A stretch of 60,000 bases of DNA, taken from contig NC_081406.1 in NCBI RefSeq assembly GCF_030272615.1, forward strand, positions 168,786,361-168,846,360, written 5' to 3'. The notes below the pieces were generated by a model. The model was given only the letters and a program-made list of their open reading frames with translations. It did no database searches and was not told the DNA's origin. Shown in pieces: positions 24,008-36,105 of this stretch. The stretch comes from Cryptomeria japonica (Eukaryota > Streptophyta > Pinopsida > Cupressales > Cupressaceae). Made by a program: the position numbers and the translations under genes. Each line of letters opens with the position of its first letter. Within the stretch, counting starts at the first letter, position 1.

Positions 24008-25384
24008 CATGGGGGCTTCACTTAGTGAGCCTAAGTTATAACATGTGCATTCATGGCATACTAAAAAATGTTGGTATTATGGATGTGTTGCATTGGTTTT
24101 GCCATTGATATCAACACCTGTCAACACTTGTCAACACTTATTAGCACTGGAGATCTTTGGTTACGTTCACCGACATGTTTAGTGACTTATGCACAGTAAC
24201 CAGTATTTGGTTCACCGACACTAAGGATGATCTATTATCATCTGGAGATTACTTGATTATGTCAAAGACATTGTTTGGACACTTGGTTTTGGTGATTTGG
24301 TTATTGGTCTAATCGAGTTTGCATATTTGTTGTTACCAGCAAATAGGTCTAGGTTATGGACTGGCAAGCGTTATCTATTCCAAATCAGCACGACACATTA
24401 TGTAGATGATTTATTAATTGGTTATTATTGTAAATGCATTGAGCCGACATGATGCATCACATATTGATTCATTTGTAATTTATTTAATTGCAATATTCTT
24501 AGTGAGCCGACCTACACATTTGGTCTTAGGTTTTAGTATATATGTAAGATCTCATTTGTGAGATTATGTAGAAGTAGAAGGTGTGGAAAAGGATTGTAAT
24601 AAGGTATATGCGAATATAAGAAGAGCTATACACACATACATCATTTGAAGATTCAAGGATGGTATGAAGAAGACAATCAAAGCTTAACTAGTACTGAATC
24701 CAGCATATGAAGATGCTATTTTGAGTAGTACATTATCATTGGATTTGACCATCCAATTGTAGTCAGTGTGACTCTCATTTTGCGATTGAGCAGTGAGCTC
24801 TAGGCAGCTGGCCTTTCTACATGTGTAGACCCCATTTGTACACACATACTATCTACAGTAGTATCATCTGATTGTGGGTAAGGTTTCCCACCATGGTTTT
24901 TCCCCTTACAAGGTTTCCACGTACAAATATATGTGTTATGTGTTGTGGATGTTATTTGTCTTTTTGTTTCATGCATTAAACTTTTCCGGTATTATTATTA
25001 ACTATTAAACTGTCAACCAACATTAAGTTTGGTTTATTGGTATTATCCATCAAGTTTGATTAAGTTATATTTGGGTTGAAATTAACAGACAACTGATTCA
25101 CCCTCCCCCCCCCTCCCTCTCAGTTGCCTTTCGGTCCTAACAAAGAATCCCCCTATTTTCAAAAAATATTTCCCTAAACTCCTTTTTTGTCACCCCATCC
25201 CAAAACACAACCCAAATTAAAAGCCCCCCTATTTTCATCAAATATTATATTTTTTCATAGTCAGAATTAAAAACTCCCCTATTTTCACCAATAGCCAATA
25301 TATTGCACCCTCATTTTTGGGATAATTAACCCCCCAATATGAATGGATGTGATATAATATTGCCTAGCTCATGAAGACCCCATG
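24008..25384. mobile_element. hAT-like MITE, copy 2, split by a solo LTR
   Basis: Starts CATGGGGGCTTCACTTAGTG and ends AAGACCCCATG. The left 61 bp and right 242 bp match MITE 1 in reverse orientation, giving about 298 bp when solo LTR D is removed. Flanks GAAAATAG (24000-24007) and CAAAATAG (25385-25392) agree at 7 of 8 positions, a slightly decayed 8-bp duplication. Confidence 0.8.
24069..25142 (+). mobile_element. Solo LTR D (1074 bp) inside MITE 2
   Basis: TGTTGG at the start, TCCTAACA at the end, TATA-like AGTATATATG near 24536, GTTTTTCCC near 24896 and ATTCACCCTCCCCCCCC near the end. Flanks AAAAA and AAGAA match at 4 of 5. It is inverted relative to, but of the same family as, the LTR at 57677-58723: both start TGTTGGTATT. 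No internal region is attached. Confidence 0.8.
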
Positions 25385-25926
25385 CAAAATAGCTGACAAC
25401 ACTAAATTCAAAATAGAATAACTTCTCATATTGATCAAACCAATACCAAAAAATTGAACTGGAACATTGTACAAACAAAATGAGCATGTCCTCCAACCCA
25501 CAAAACTTGAATTCATATATTAGAGAACCACAAAGCATTATTTGGATTAGTTCTGATAGATACCTTACTGTTGAAAACAACAACAACAAACTCTTCCATT
25601 TGAGCAACAGAGGACCTAGAAACTTGATAGTGCAACATACATTGATCATAAAAAATATATCTAGAACTTCAATCTATAACCTTTACAAACTAGAGAAATG
25701 CGAATAATTCTTCCACTAGGACATTAAATTCTCTTTCCTACACATAAATACTATTTCCTACATATTGAAACTTCCACTACACCAACCTTTCAAAAACACC
25801 TTAATATCACCACCAGACCAGACAACAACATTATAACACTTACTTCCAGACCATAGTGACATCAATGACATCACCAAACAAGTTGTCGTCAATGACACCA
25901 CACCTCGGTAACTCATGTTTCTAACA

Positions 25927-27231
25927 TTTATACTTGTATTATACTTATGATTGGATAATAATTAGGAGGTAACTTGTATTGTTTAATGAAAATGACATAT
26001 GGACATGTGCACATCATGTACATGTATATTTCTTGTTAATTGTATGATTTGGGAGTCACTATTGGGGGTTAATTTCATGCATGACATAGGTCACTAGGGA
26101 TGTGATATGTCTTGTAAGTGTGTGCTCCTTGGTTATTACTTTATGATATGGTTGATGTAGCCCCACATGTGATAGTAATAAGCTAACATACAATACTTTG
26201 GGAGAGTAACACCTTTGATGTATAGATCATTCTCTCTTCCACTTCTTTCACTATCTTAATATGCATATGGGTTGGATAATTTGAGCCTAGACATAGGTCC
26301 TTGAGAGACCTTGTGAGGAGGACTAGCAATGGCTGATCTTTATAACTAATTTAGCTAGGATTTTATCTTTGTTTCACCTAAGTGGCTATTAGTTGATAAG
26401 GGAAATGTTTGGGGAACTGGAATCTAGAAAGGGTTACATGACCACCATTATATTTTCATAACATATAATTTTAAATTAAAATATCAAACTATGATGTCTC
26501 TATATGTGACATAGGCAAGGCCATCTGAGATGAGCCCTTGAGGCATAGGTCTAGACTTTAGGACTTGTCTTTATAATAATTAAAATTAAATTAATTTACT
26601 CCTCCCTGATGTATGGTTGCTCTATCACCCCTTACAAATCAAGCTATAAGATACCATCTAGTGGATCTAACTATATTAATGATGTGACTTGAATTAATGA
26701 CTTATATTTATTTGCCAATTGTATCTCATAATGTGTTTCTAGTTGTACATGTATCTAACAAATATAGGTTATTGGAGAAGAGGTAAATACATGATGAAGA
26801 GATGCAAGAGCCACCTTGATAAATAATGATATGTCATTTTTGTTATTTGATAGATGTAATATATTATTATTCAATATTGATTCATTGATAACATAGTTTC
26901 TAGATAACTGATACAATAAGATGATTCTTAAAGAAATAGTTGTAACTTAAATCAAGTTGATGCACAATAGATGTGTTTGTGTCATGTCTTCTAGTGTGTA
27001 TATTTAGAGCATGCCAAATTTTATTTGTATGAATTTTTTTGATTCCTATAAAAGTTATACAAAATTAGGCATGTAACTTAGAGGAAAAATGCTTAAGAAA
27101 CACATATACATGTTGAGAATTTCATTTACAATGAACTTGATCTATTTTCTTTATATCCTAAAAATAAGACACTATTTTACACAAATTAATAAGTTAACAC
27201 ATAATTTAATTAAAAAATACTATGTTCTAAA
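25927..27231. other. AT-rich stretch without genes
   Basis: I see no ORF with recognisable features, no LTR ends and no tandem repeat. The ORF at 27089-27370 runs into the next LTR and has no domain. Confidence 0.5.
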
Positions 27232-28081
27232 TGTTGGGAAAATGGTGTCTCAACCTTGCATTTACATGAGGTTACTATTTATAGTAAGTTTTCATTTGAT
27301 CACAAAATGGTGCAAAATTCTCCCCAAAGCTTCTGGTAAAGTTACATCGCAAGGTCACAACTACTTTTGAAGATATTAAATTTTCCATTTTGGAGGGGTC
27401 CAATGAAAGGTTTAAATTTGATTTTAAGGACTTTAGAGGCCCTGAAACACCCTGAAAAGTGTGTGTAAATAGCGTATCAGTATACGAGGCAATAGATAAA
27501 TTCACGATCTTTTCGACGCTTCAAACGGTTCGTCAATCAGGCACACGGTTCTCAAGTTATGGCCTCTGGAAGTTTGTACTCCTGAAATAAGAAATATAAA
27601 ATACATCGGACACATAAATGAGTTGTAAAAAGGGAGGGACACGCCATAGGGCATCTATAAGGGAGATAAGGTCGATTACATCTTATTGGATGGTTTTAGC
27701 CCATGGTTTTGTAATACCGTTTGATGGTTTTTTGTATTGTATCTCCTATATATGAGGTGTGTGAGATAAAGGTTGTGTGCAAGAGTCTTATGGCTATTGA
27801 GTTACCTCTGAATCTCTAATTAGTGGTACTTTTGTGAAGAGCTTGCTCTGCAAGTATATTGTAATCTATTTTGATTGCTGAATAATATATTGGGCGGCTT
27901 TTGGAGTGTGAGGTTTTTCTTCTGAAAGGGTTTTCCCCATGTAAATCACTATGTTATGGTTTGAATGTTATTATATCTATTTCTATTTTCTGCAACTCTT
28001 GTGATGATCTGCAAAAGTTTTTGCATTACTCTTCTCTCATGATTAGTGTAGGAAGTTTTTCCGCTACTTGAATTCCTTACA
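27232..28081 (+). mobile_element. Solo LTR J1 (850 bp), copia family J
   Basis: Starts TGTTGGGAAAATGG and ends TTCCTTACA. It matches the two LTRs of the minus-strand copia at 47411-54297 (reverse complement). TATA-like CCTATATATGAGG near 27746, GTTTTTC...GGGTTTTCCCC near 27912. Flanks CTAAA and GCAAA give no convincing duplication. No internal sequence is attached on either side. Confidence 0.75.
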
Positions 28082-29359
28082 GCAAACCAAATCTAACTAA
28101 TATAATACAAAAATTAAATACAAATACCTCTAAAAAATAAAATTCTAACATATGAAAACTAAACAAAATATTAATTATCACTAATCAATGATTTAGTTAT
28201 ATACTCTAATCCTACTTATATTTATGACAATATACACAAACATTTGACCACATAAATAGATATTGATTTTGAAAAAAGATAGAAGCATTCTTACACATAT
28301 TCAATTATGTTTAACCATGCTGGAGGTTTTCCAGATAAATTGTTGTTTCCAAGGTACCTGAAATGCCAACATATTGTCGATTACTTTACCTTAAAAAATT
28401 AATTAAGAAAAAGAAAGAACTAATATTATTTATTAATGATGAAAGGTTTTAGCAATATTAATATATGTTTCAAGGGAAGAGAAAAGATGAAGATATGGAG
28501 AGGGAGAGTAGAAAAATGCCATTTCTAAAAAACACTTGAGTTTATGAGAGAAACATCGACCAAGGATCATTTCAATGAATATATGGTATTTATATTAATA
28601 AAAAAGCTTGAAAGAGGTACTTTCAAGACAAGAAACTTTAAAGAAGCAATTTAAGCATGGATATTGGTCAAATAGTAGTATGAGATGGTAAAAAATAAAA
28701 TGAACTAATGGTGGAAAAATTTAATCAAATAATGGTGAAAATAAAAATTTGAAGAAGATCAAGAAATTGTTAACAAACTCACAAATGTATTCTAAGCAAT
28801 GTTTTCAAGATAAGTTTTTATATAATATAATGAAAATTAAAAAGTTGTTATCTCAAGCTATGAAGTCATTTCTTAATGTTATTCAAGTGATAACATTAGG
28901 AGAACAATATTTGTGATGATGAAGATCTTTTGTTTCATAATTAGATCATTTTGGTAATAGTTTGTGTCAATAATAGAATTTTTAGTGATAGTTTATGTCA
29001 ATATTGTTGTACAGAATATGTTTTTAGAATAATTTTAAATATTTTGAAAGAATTTTAAAATAATTTTGATATACTTTAATGAATAATTAATTTTATTCAG
29101 ATTAGAGTTGAAAATTAATAGATTTATAAATTATTAGGATTCAAATTAAGTCTTATATTCTATGCTTTCAAATATTTATACTTGACGTAAAATGATTTTT
29201 AGTGAATTTGTTGTGAGACAATAAACTTTATTAATAGACCTATTATCACTTGACAACGTTTCAAGTTTTTTTAAAAATGAATGTAATGTAAATGGTACAC
29301 AACATTAATTATCATTAATAACATTTTCAAGCATCAAATCCAAATTATAATTTTTGGTA
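28082..29359. other. Very AT-rich stretch without genes
   Basis: Dominated by A and T runs. No ORF, LTR landmark or inverted repeat found by eye. Confidence 0.5.
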
Positions 29360-30867
29360 TGTTGGCATAACTGATCGAGATGATGGTGTATCAATAAAGG
29401 ACTGTTGGTGATGATATCTTGATGGACTGCTGGTGATGATATAACTATGATATGATGATCAGTTATTTGTGTTGTCATTAATGGCAACCATATTTGTCCA
29501 TGTTTGTTTATGATTGGTATGTCATCTAAGTCTACTAGTTTAGTCTAACTAGTAATGGATTGAATTGAATTAAGTTGGAAAGTAAAATTGCCTAGTGACA
29601 GTGAATCGATAAACAAGAATAGCGAAGGACATGGTTATAGTAGAGATCCGTGCTGTGTCAGGTATTGCGGTTTGGAATGTGTGCTTATGACATCATAATG
29701 AGTCTGACATGAACCACATCATGTTTGGAGAACTGGAAGTCATGTTTTTAATTGACTATTGTACAAATAGCTAGGGTTTGAGAACCAGTAACAAGATCTT
29801 TGACCGGTGATGATTTATGGTTTGGCGGTGATTCTTTTCATGTTCATAAGTTGATGATGGCATGTCAAAATCTATGTGAAAAGATAAGATATTGTTTTGG
29901 TGCGTACAAGGATCAAATTTTTTGGGAAGTAGCTAAGTTCTTAGCAGAATGTGATAAGGGTTTGATAGCTTATCAGATCGATGTGCAGTGATGAGTTATG
30001 AACATTCAATGACTGTAATTGTCTTGTAATTTGTTGTAATGATCTATAATGATTTGTAATGATGTGATATGATCTATGATGTAGATTCATTGTAGGTTAG
30101 GGTTTTGTAACCAATCTAATTAGAAAATGTATTTAGGTCGAGTTTGAGAAGGTTAAGAGTGTCGGTGATCAGAGAAGTGTGTGTGTGCCGAACCAGATTG
30201 AGATGTCTGCATGAGAGAAGCATATTGGAGCTGACAAGGATCTGTAATAAAAAGCTATTAAGTGTTGAGTCCAGATCATTTATCTATTATTTCCTAGCAG
30301 TTGCAGTAGCATTAAAATCCCTTAACCGGGTAGGTCCTAATAGACCTGATTGTATAAATCCCTTAACCAGGTAGCTCAACAACCTGATTTTAAATCCTTC
30401 GGTGAGGTTACTCCTAATAGGATAAAGCTCCGAACAGAGCTCAGTTGTAAAATCCCTTGACCGAGTGACTCCTAATAGGGTCTGCTCCTAACCAGGCATT
30501 GTTGTAAAGCTCCTAACAGGGCTAGACTCCTAACAGGGTGCATTCCAAAAGAGTGCAATATCTTGTGGGTATCAATTCCCACCGTGGTTTTTCCCATTTG
30601 GATTTCCATGTGAAAAATCCTTGTGTTCATGTTGTGGATGGATTGTTAAGTTGTTCATTTGATGTCTTTACTATATTTGCTTAATGATGAACACTTAAGT
30701 TGCTACTGGTAATGTTTTGGTAAATTTGCATTAAGTGATTGTTAGATCAGCTACCGGTACTAGTTATGAACTTTTTTGTGATGTATTGTTCAGATTGGTG
30801 AAAGTTTGCAGTTTATTGTTATCACTGATTCACCCCTCCCCCCTCTTAGTGTTAATTGGATCCTCAC
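29360..30867 (+). repeat. LTR N (about 1.5 kb), probably solo
   Basis: TGTTGGCATAACTG starts it, and GTTGTCATTAATGGCAACC lies about 110 bp in. A repeat block of CCTTAACCGGGT and CCTAACAGGGCT units covers 30310-30545. CCCACCGTGGTTTTTCCC is near 30579, and ATTCACCCCTCCCCCC is near the end. The end is either CCTCACA (30867) or ATTAACA (30874). No target duplication was found, so the ends are provisional. Short GTAATGATNTATAATGAT repeats occur at 30034-30090. Confidence 0.6.
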
Positions 30868-32630
30868 ATTAACAATAATAAGGAGGATTACTATTTTTTC
30901 CTTAATGATGAAGTAAGTTATCAAATGATAAACACAAACACGTCCACATAAATGAACATTATAATTGCATGGAAACCTAAAAGTGAAAAACCATGATGAG
31001 AATAGCTTCTTGGGTCTGTTGCCCAAATCTAGCCTCATAAAATAATAAAGAATTTACAACAAGAAGTAAGGACCAACCTATCGAAGACACAAATCCCTAA
31101 TTACGTTTGCAGGCACCAACCTACAAGAGACACAAATTCCCTAATCAAATATTTTAGCACCAACTTAGCATGTGAGACACCAATCTAAAAAAAATATAAG
31201 AGATATGAAAAGTAGACCTTCAAGGCTGAATACTCAAGTTCTTCCCAATCTAATAAACTTTTAGAACATCATCACACTATGAATAATATCTTCAAATGAA
31301 TTCACCCATTATGATTTAATATGCAATTTGTACAAGTTTTTTCATCATCGCCCACATGCTTACATATCAACAACCACCTCAATTCATCAACCACAAAACA
31401 TATAAAATGATTCTACCTTTCAATATATACGCACTCCAATATTAATTACATTCTCATATTAGCCTAGAACATATTTACAATATTTACAAGTTGGCCACAA
31501 GATTAAAGCTTAGCCCTATCATGTAATAGGGTTAGTCTAAAGGCCCACACGTCACTCTAGGAGTAGAGACACACTATGCAATACCAAACATGCACTCTAC
31601 CATCCCCAATGAAGATCCATACGCTACCTCTAGCTAGTGCACGTTACAATCCTCTGGAACATTAATCTAAAACATCAACATAGTATGCCAACTAGCATAA
31701 TGAACACTTTTTTCACATTTCTTTTTTGTTTGTTGAAGGTCAACCTTTGAAACTCTAGAATATGATACTTCATATGTAGTTATACTTAACTTCCAAATCG
31801 CAAGTGATAATACACAACTATGTCAGAAAGTGGAGCCAAGAACTATGTCAAAGTGTACATAGTGTCTAAGTAACATAATTCATAATATATCCCAAAAAAT
31901 TCTATATCACCTCCAACAACAGGAATAGATGTGTGATAATATTATTAACATTATAGTAGAGATATATCAGCATAACTTATCACTGTCCTTTTGCAACTCA
32001 AATTATTAGTCATGTCATGTCAAAAGTAACTAAAATTATTGTAGTTCTATCAAAAACTTGAGATCAAGTTTAATACATTTAATTCTTACTAATTACTTTG
32101 ACATCAATGACAATACAATGTTCCAAAATCTCCCCCTTTTTCATTGATGGAAAATAAAAAAATGTTACCAACATAGACCAACAAAATCAAAGACTCCCCC
32201 TAGAAGGTATAACTAATTCTATATAAAGATTCTCAGCATTTGACTTCTTAATCTTCTTGAGAGATGTAGCATTTTGGGTCTCTTTCTCCCTCTTTGACAT
32301 CAATGGAAAAGGAAAACATCAGAATTCCAAAAACACCAACTTTCCTACACTTGTTTTCCCACTACATGATCTAAAACACTCTGTAAGACCACCATGTCTA
32401 TGTGTGGCAGGGAGTCAAATCTCCCTGTCAACTTGTACTTTCTCTTGAAATCAAGAGGAGAGAGAAACCACTCCCAAAATCTGTTGGAGATAAGTTCAAT
32501 TTTTTTATTTGGAAGAGGTTTGGTGAATATTTCTACAATATTCTTCTTTGTCTCAACACTTTCTAACTTAACTTATTTATTTGAGAACTTCTCTCTTAGG
32601 AAATGGTACTTGTATAGTGGAAATAGGGTT
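30868..32630 (-). mobile_element. Truncated minus-strand copia: 3' LTR, PPT and end of RNase H
   Basis: From right to left: a remnant of the RNase H C-terminus (32470-32615), a non-coding tail, a polypurine tract (plus strand ATCTCCCCCTTTTTC, 32128-32142) and an LTR (about 30868-32127). TGACATCAATGACAATAC near 32098 is the U3 motif. The LTR's left part has GCATGGAAACC...GTGAAAAACCATGATG near 30970. The rest of pol is missing to the right of about 32630, and the left LTR border touches LTR N. Confidence 0.6.
32470..32615 (-). pseudogene. C-terminal fragment of copia RNase H
   Basis: The minus strand encodes YHFLREKF, one stop, then a VETKKNIVEIFTKPLPN-like end, the same pattern as the ends of copia-1 and of the copia at 57677. 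About 48 codons survive. The break at about 32620 is abrupt, so this is a truncation and not gradual decay. Confidence 0.65.
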
Positions 32631-33553
32631 CACAACTTTATGCATGCAAACTAGAAACTAAGACCATCTCCAATAATTAGATTTGGAAGGAGAGTGAATT
32701 CAATTGGTTCAACCTCCAATTTGATAGGCAAGGGGCTGATCTCGAGGTGAATTTAGTTCCCCATTAATTGAGTTGAAAATGAGCTATGTAAGTGATGTGA
32801 ATTGAATGAAAGAAATAGTATTGGTGATGGAAAATTCACAATGATCAATATGTGCAAATAGTTTCAGAATAAATATATAGACATGAAGCACATATCTGGA
32901 AATGGGAAGCAGAGAGGAACCTATGGGTGAAATCTAGCAATGGAAATCTAGGATATAGACGCTATAAGTCCTTGTCCAAACCTATGAAGTGTAAACAAAT
33001 GAAATAGTTTTGGAATCAGTATATTTCTCTAAGTATCTCCATAAACATTAGTTGCAAAAGTGTTGTACATTAATACTAGGTGACCTTGACCCAATGCTTT
33101 AAATTTAACAAAATATGGTTATGTGCGGCTTTGTTTTCTCTTCTTAGATCTATAATTGATGTCTCTAGATCCTGTCACTTGAAAATAAGAGGAAAGAATG
33201 TTGTTGGGTTGATAGGGGTTTTCCTAGGTTAAATCCTAGATTTGGAATTAAGCGAGTGATGAATTGAAATGAAATAGAAAGTGTGTCTTAAAAGGGTAGA
33301 GGCTAGATTTGAAAATGAACTATTGAATTAATTATTTATGCATTTAATTATTTATTGGCATTTTATGATTTATTGGGGAGTTGCAATTAGCAATTGTTAT
33401 TGTTATCTTTTTTCTTTTAATTATTGATTGGGTTGATCGGTTGTTCAAATGAAAGTTGCCATTTTGATTTCCAATGTGAGGAAAGGATGAATTTTTGGGT
33501 CTGACATGTATTTTTGGCCTGTTGGGAATGGTTTTTGGTTTTGGATGGTATTT
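32631..33553. other. Unassigned stretch left of the chromovirus
   Basis: No ORF with recognisable features. By position this is the target sequence into which the element at 33554-40985 inserted. Confidence 0.4.
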
Positions 33554-34947
33554 TCGTGTAGAAAATCCTCTTGGTATTTGGATTTCATTTTTTGTTTGAT
33601 GTGTTGGATTAGTTTGGATCCTTTGGATGTAATAAAGAACCCATTTGTAAGACCAATTGGCTCTAAGGTCATTTATAAACCTAGAGACCAAATTAGGCCA
33701 TGGGGTTCATGTAGTGTAGGAGGCATGTTGATAAGTTTTCTTGAGTTGTTTTAGGCCTAGGATAGGTCTAAAAAAATGTCCATTAGGGATGTTGGCATGT
33801 CAAAAGTGTCAAAAATGCAAAATTGTCAAAAGTTGCTAAGCAACATTTTCCCCCGATTGGAAAAAGAGGTTCCAATGGCCATAACCAATTGGAAACCAGT
33901 TTTAGCCACAGGGGAAAATCCTATTTGTGCCTATGAGATCATCCATGTTGGTGTTGGATGAAGCATATAAATATTTCGTGGTTTGAATAACAAAAAAACT
34001 CAGATTTTACCCAAATTCCATTGTTTTCTGTACTGTACGATCTGACAGAGGATTTACTTGCATGGAATTTTGAATTGGTTGGATTTTGGTGTGAGTGATG
34101 GTTCGAATGCAAGTGTCCTGACTCTTATTGATAGAGTTTGGAGCGAGTTGTGGGCAGTTTACCAAAAATTGTCATTCAAAGCCCTAGTTCATAGGGTTTC
34201 ACCAAGGATGTGGCCCTAACTTGCAAATCCCATTGAGGAATTCAATGACATTTTGGAAAATTAAATTTAGGGGTTTTTAAAATGATATTTCAAAATGGTG
34301 GAATCTAGGAGTGAGGGTTGGTGTGGTTACCACCAAAACTAGGCTAAACAAGACAATGTGTGTAGTCTAGCCTACAAGAAGGAATGAACAAAAAGTCACC
34401 TAGGGAGTGTTTGGTGATTGGTCTAATGGTGGATTTGGTCTATTAGAGGCCTATGGAACATGTCCAAGTTGTGAGTTTGGTTTTGCAACCCCATCTTCAA
34501 GTAGTTGCTTTGGAAAATAGGCCTAATTAGGCCTATTAGGTCTACAAACTCAGTAGGTGCTTAGGGGCGCTGGAGTAGAGTCAAACCTCAAGCTCTTGGG
34601 ATTGGATGCAAAACCCAAAAGGGTATTCAAATATGTAATTTTTTCCTAGAGCTTTTTGGAAGATTTTTTAATAATTTGGAAAATACCAGTCTAGCAGGGC
34701 TACTAGGATTAGGCCTAAATAGGGGTTTCTTGACCCGAGTGCAAAAAGGATACTGTCAAACTTGGTTGGAAGGATAGGATGAGTGATATTATTTTTTTAA
34801 TAGTCCAAAACCTCCTTAGAAAGTGTAGTAGGTGACTGATTGCATCGGTGTGTATAGAACCCTAGTTGTGGGGTTGTAATAGGCCTTAATCAAGGCATAG
34901 AGGGTGATTTTGGGTCTTCTTACCTTCTAGTGGCCCACTCTGCATCA
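33554..34947 (+). repeat. 5' LTR of gypsy-1
   Basis: Aligns with 39623-40985 from CTCTTGGT (33568) to CTCTGCATCA. The first 15 bases are degraded, so the exact start is inferred from the alignment. The TATA box is retained near 33966. Confidence 0.8.
33966..33973 (+). promoter_or_regulatory. TATA box in 5' LTR of gypsy-1
   Basis: TATAAATA following ATGAAGCA. The matching site in the 3' LTR (about 40018) reads TGTAAAGA, so the motif is broken there. Confidence 0.5.
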
Positions 34948-34949
34948 AG

Positions 34950-34961
34950 TGGTACCACAAA
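34950..34961 (+). promoter_or_regulatory. Degenerate primer binding site of gypsy-1
   Basis: TGGTACCACAAA, two bases after the 5' LTR, matches the iMet site TGGTATCAGAGC at 8 of 12 positions. Position fits; sequence is decayed. Confidence 0.55.
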
Positions 34962-35027
34962 GTTTCATGAGGTTGGAATAATAAGATTGATAATAAGTCA
35001 AAAGGAGAAGACACTAGTGATGGGAGA

Positions 35028-36105
35028 ATGATGACCAACGTTGAATTGGCCAAGTTGGTAAGAGAGCAAGCAACAACAAACAAAGAGATGAGAAAAGAGT
35101 TGGATAAGTTGAAGGGAAATATGGAAAAGAAGAAAGTATACTCTGATGAAGATGAAGAAGGGAATGATGAAGATACCCTTTTGCGGGCAAGAGAGAGGAC
35201 ACCTGCAGATCAGAGAGGTTTCCTTGAGGCCCTTCAGAGAGTAGGTGGTAGAGATGACAAAGCAAGCCTACCTATACTCATTGGGAAGATGAACCCAAAG
35301 GAAGTCATGGATTGGTTGGAGGCCTTAGAGAACCACTTTGAGTGTGAATATGTGCCTTAGAACCAAAATATGAATACTACTAAGCCTAAGATGAAGGGAT
35401 CCACCCTTAGTTGGTGGAACTTCTTGCAAAATGAGAGAGTAGAAGAAGGGAAGAAACCCATCTCATCATGGAAGAGGATGGTTGCAGAGTTGAAAAATAA
35501 ATTTGTACCTAAGGATTATGAAGTGACAATGCATAATAAGTTGCATAGACTGAGACAAAAGGATTTGGATGTGAGTGGATACACCGAGGAGTTTCACAAA
35601 CTATCCTTAAGAGAAAAGGTGTTAGAGAATGAGAAACAAAAGTTGGCAAGATACATGAATGGCCTCAAGTATTCCATTCAAGATGAACTAAGTCTCTTCA
35701 TTCCTAAGAAATTTCATAAATTCTATCAAATGGCATTAAGAATTGAAGAAAAGTTCAGAAGAAAGGGAGATCAATAAGGTAGAGGAAGACAAGGAAACTT
35801 TAGAGGAAGAGGCAAATTTGGTGGAAGAGGAACATCTCCTAAACCACAAGGAGAGTCAAGTAATCATGAATCAGAACAAGAACCAAGTCACAGGTGTAGT
35901 TTTAGAGGAAGAAGACCAAATTATTGAGGTATATTTGGAGGTAGAGAAACCAATGTGTTCACCAGAAGATGCTTCACATGTAATCAAGTTGGCCAACAAT
36001 CTTTTAGATGTTCAGAAAAGCAAGGTTCTAATAGTCAAGGTGGAGAAAGAAGAGTTCATTTGGCACAAGAGGAGGAAACCCAAAGTGTACCTTCAAGACA
36101 TGTAG
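35028..36105 (+). pseudogene. gypsy-1 Gag
   Basis: The frame starts at tandem ATGs. It has an N-terminal helical stretch (ELAKLVREQATTNKEMRKEL), an acidic patch, the capsid-like core (NPKEVMDWLEALENHFECEY, then TLSWWNFLQ and YTEEFHKLSLRE) and a Gly/Arg-rich region. The single knuckle reads CFTCNQVGQQSFRC, with Gln where the zinc-binding His belongs. In-frame stops lie at 35358, 35775 and about 35932. The alternative-frame ORF at 35743-36105 is a shadow of the Gly/Arg-rich part. Confidence 0.8.

Larger units (their letters stand above)
12806..25926 (-). repeat. Old minus-strand LTR, dismembered by four later insertions (LTR F)
   Basis: The left piece (12806-13046) carries the ACATGGAAAACCC...GGGAAAAACC block in reverse orientation, typical of R/U5 in this window. 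The right piece (25393-25926) ends TTTCTAACA and has ACATCAATGACATCACC near 25860, typical of U3. Between them lie 13355-13418 and 23254-23999, gene-free AT-rich stretches interrupted by MITE 1, solo LTR C and MITE 2. Removing the insertions leaves about 1.6 kb, a reasonable LTR length. No target duplication was found (ACATT left, TTTAT right), so the outer borders are provisional. No coding capacity is seen in any of the pieces. Confidence 0.4.

Noticed and set aside
13055-25384. One very large inverted repeat with a 10-kb loop
   Set aside because: Better explained as two separate MITE insertions in opposite orientation, each with its own 8-bp duplication.
30034-30090. GTAATGAT-type repeats as a CRISPR-like or microsatellite array
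   Set aside because: Only a few degenerate units, no spacers, inside an LTR of a plant genome.
33344-33754. ORFs in both strands that recur at 39419-39823
   Set aside because: The recurrence reflects the direct LTR repeats of gypsy-1, not a duplicated gene.
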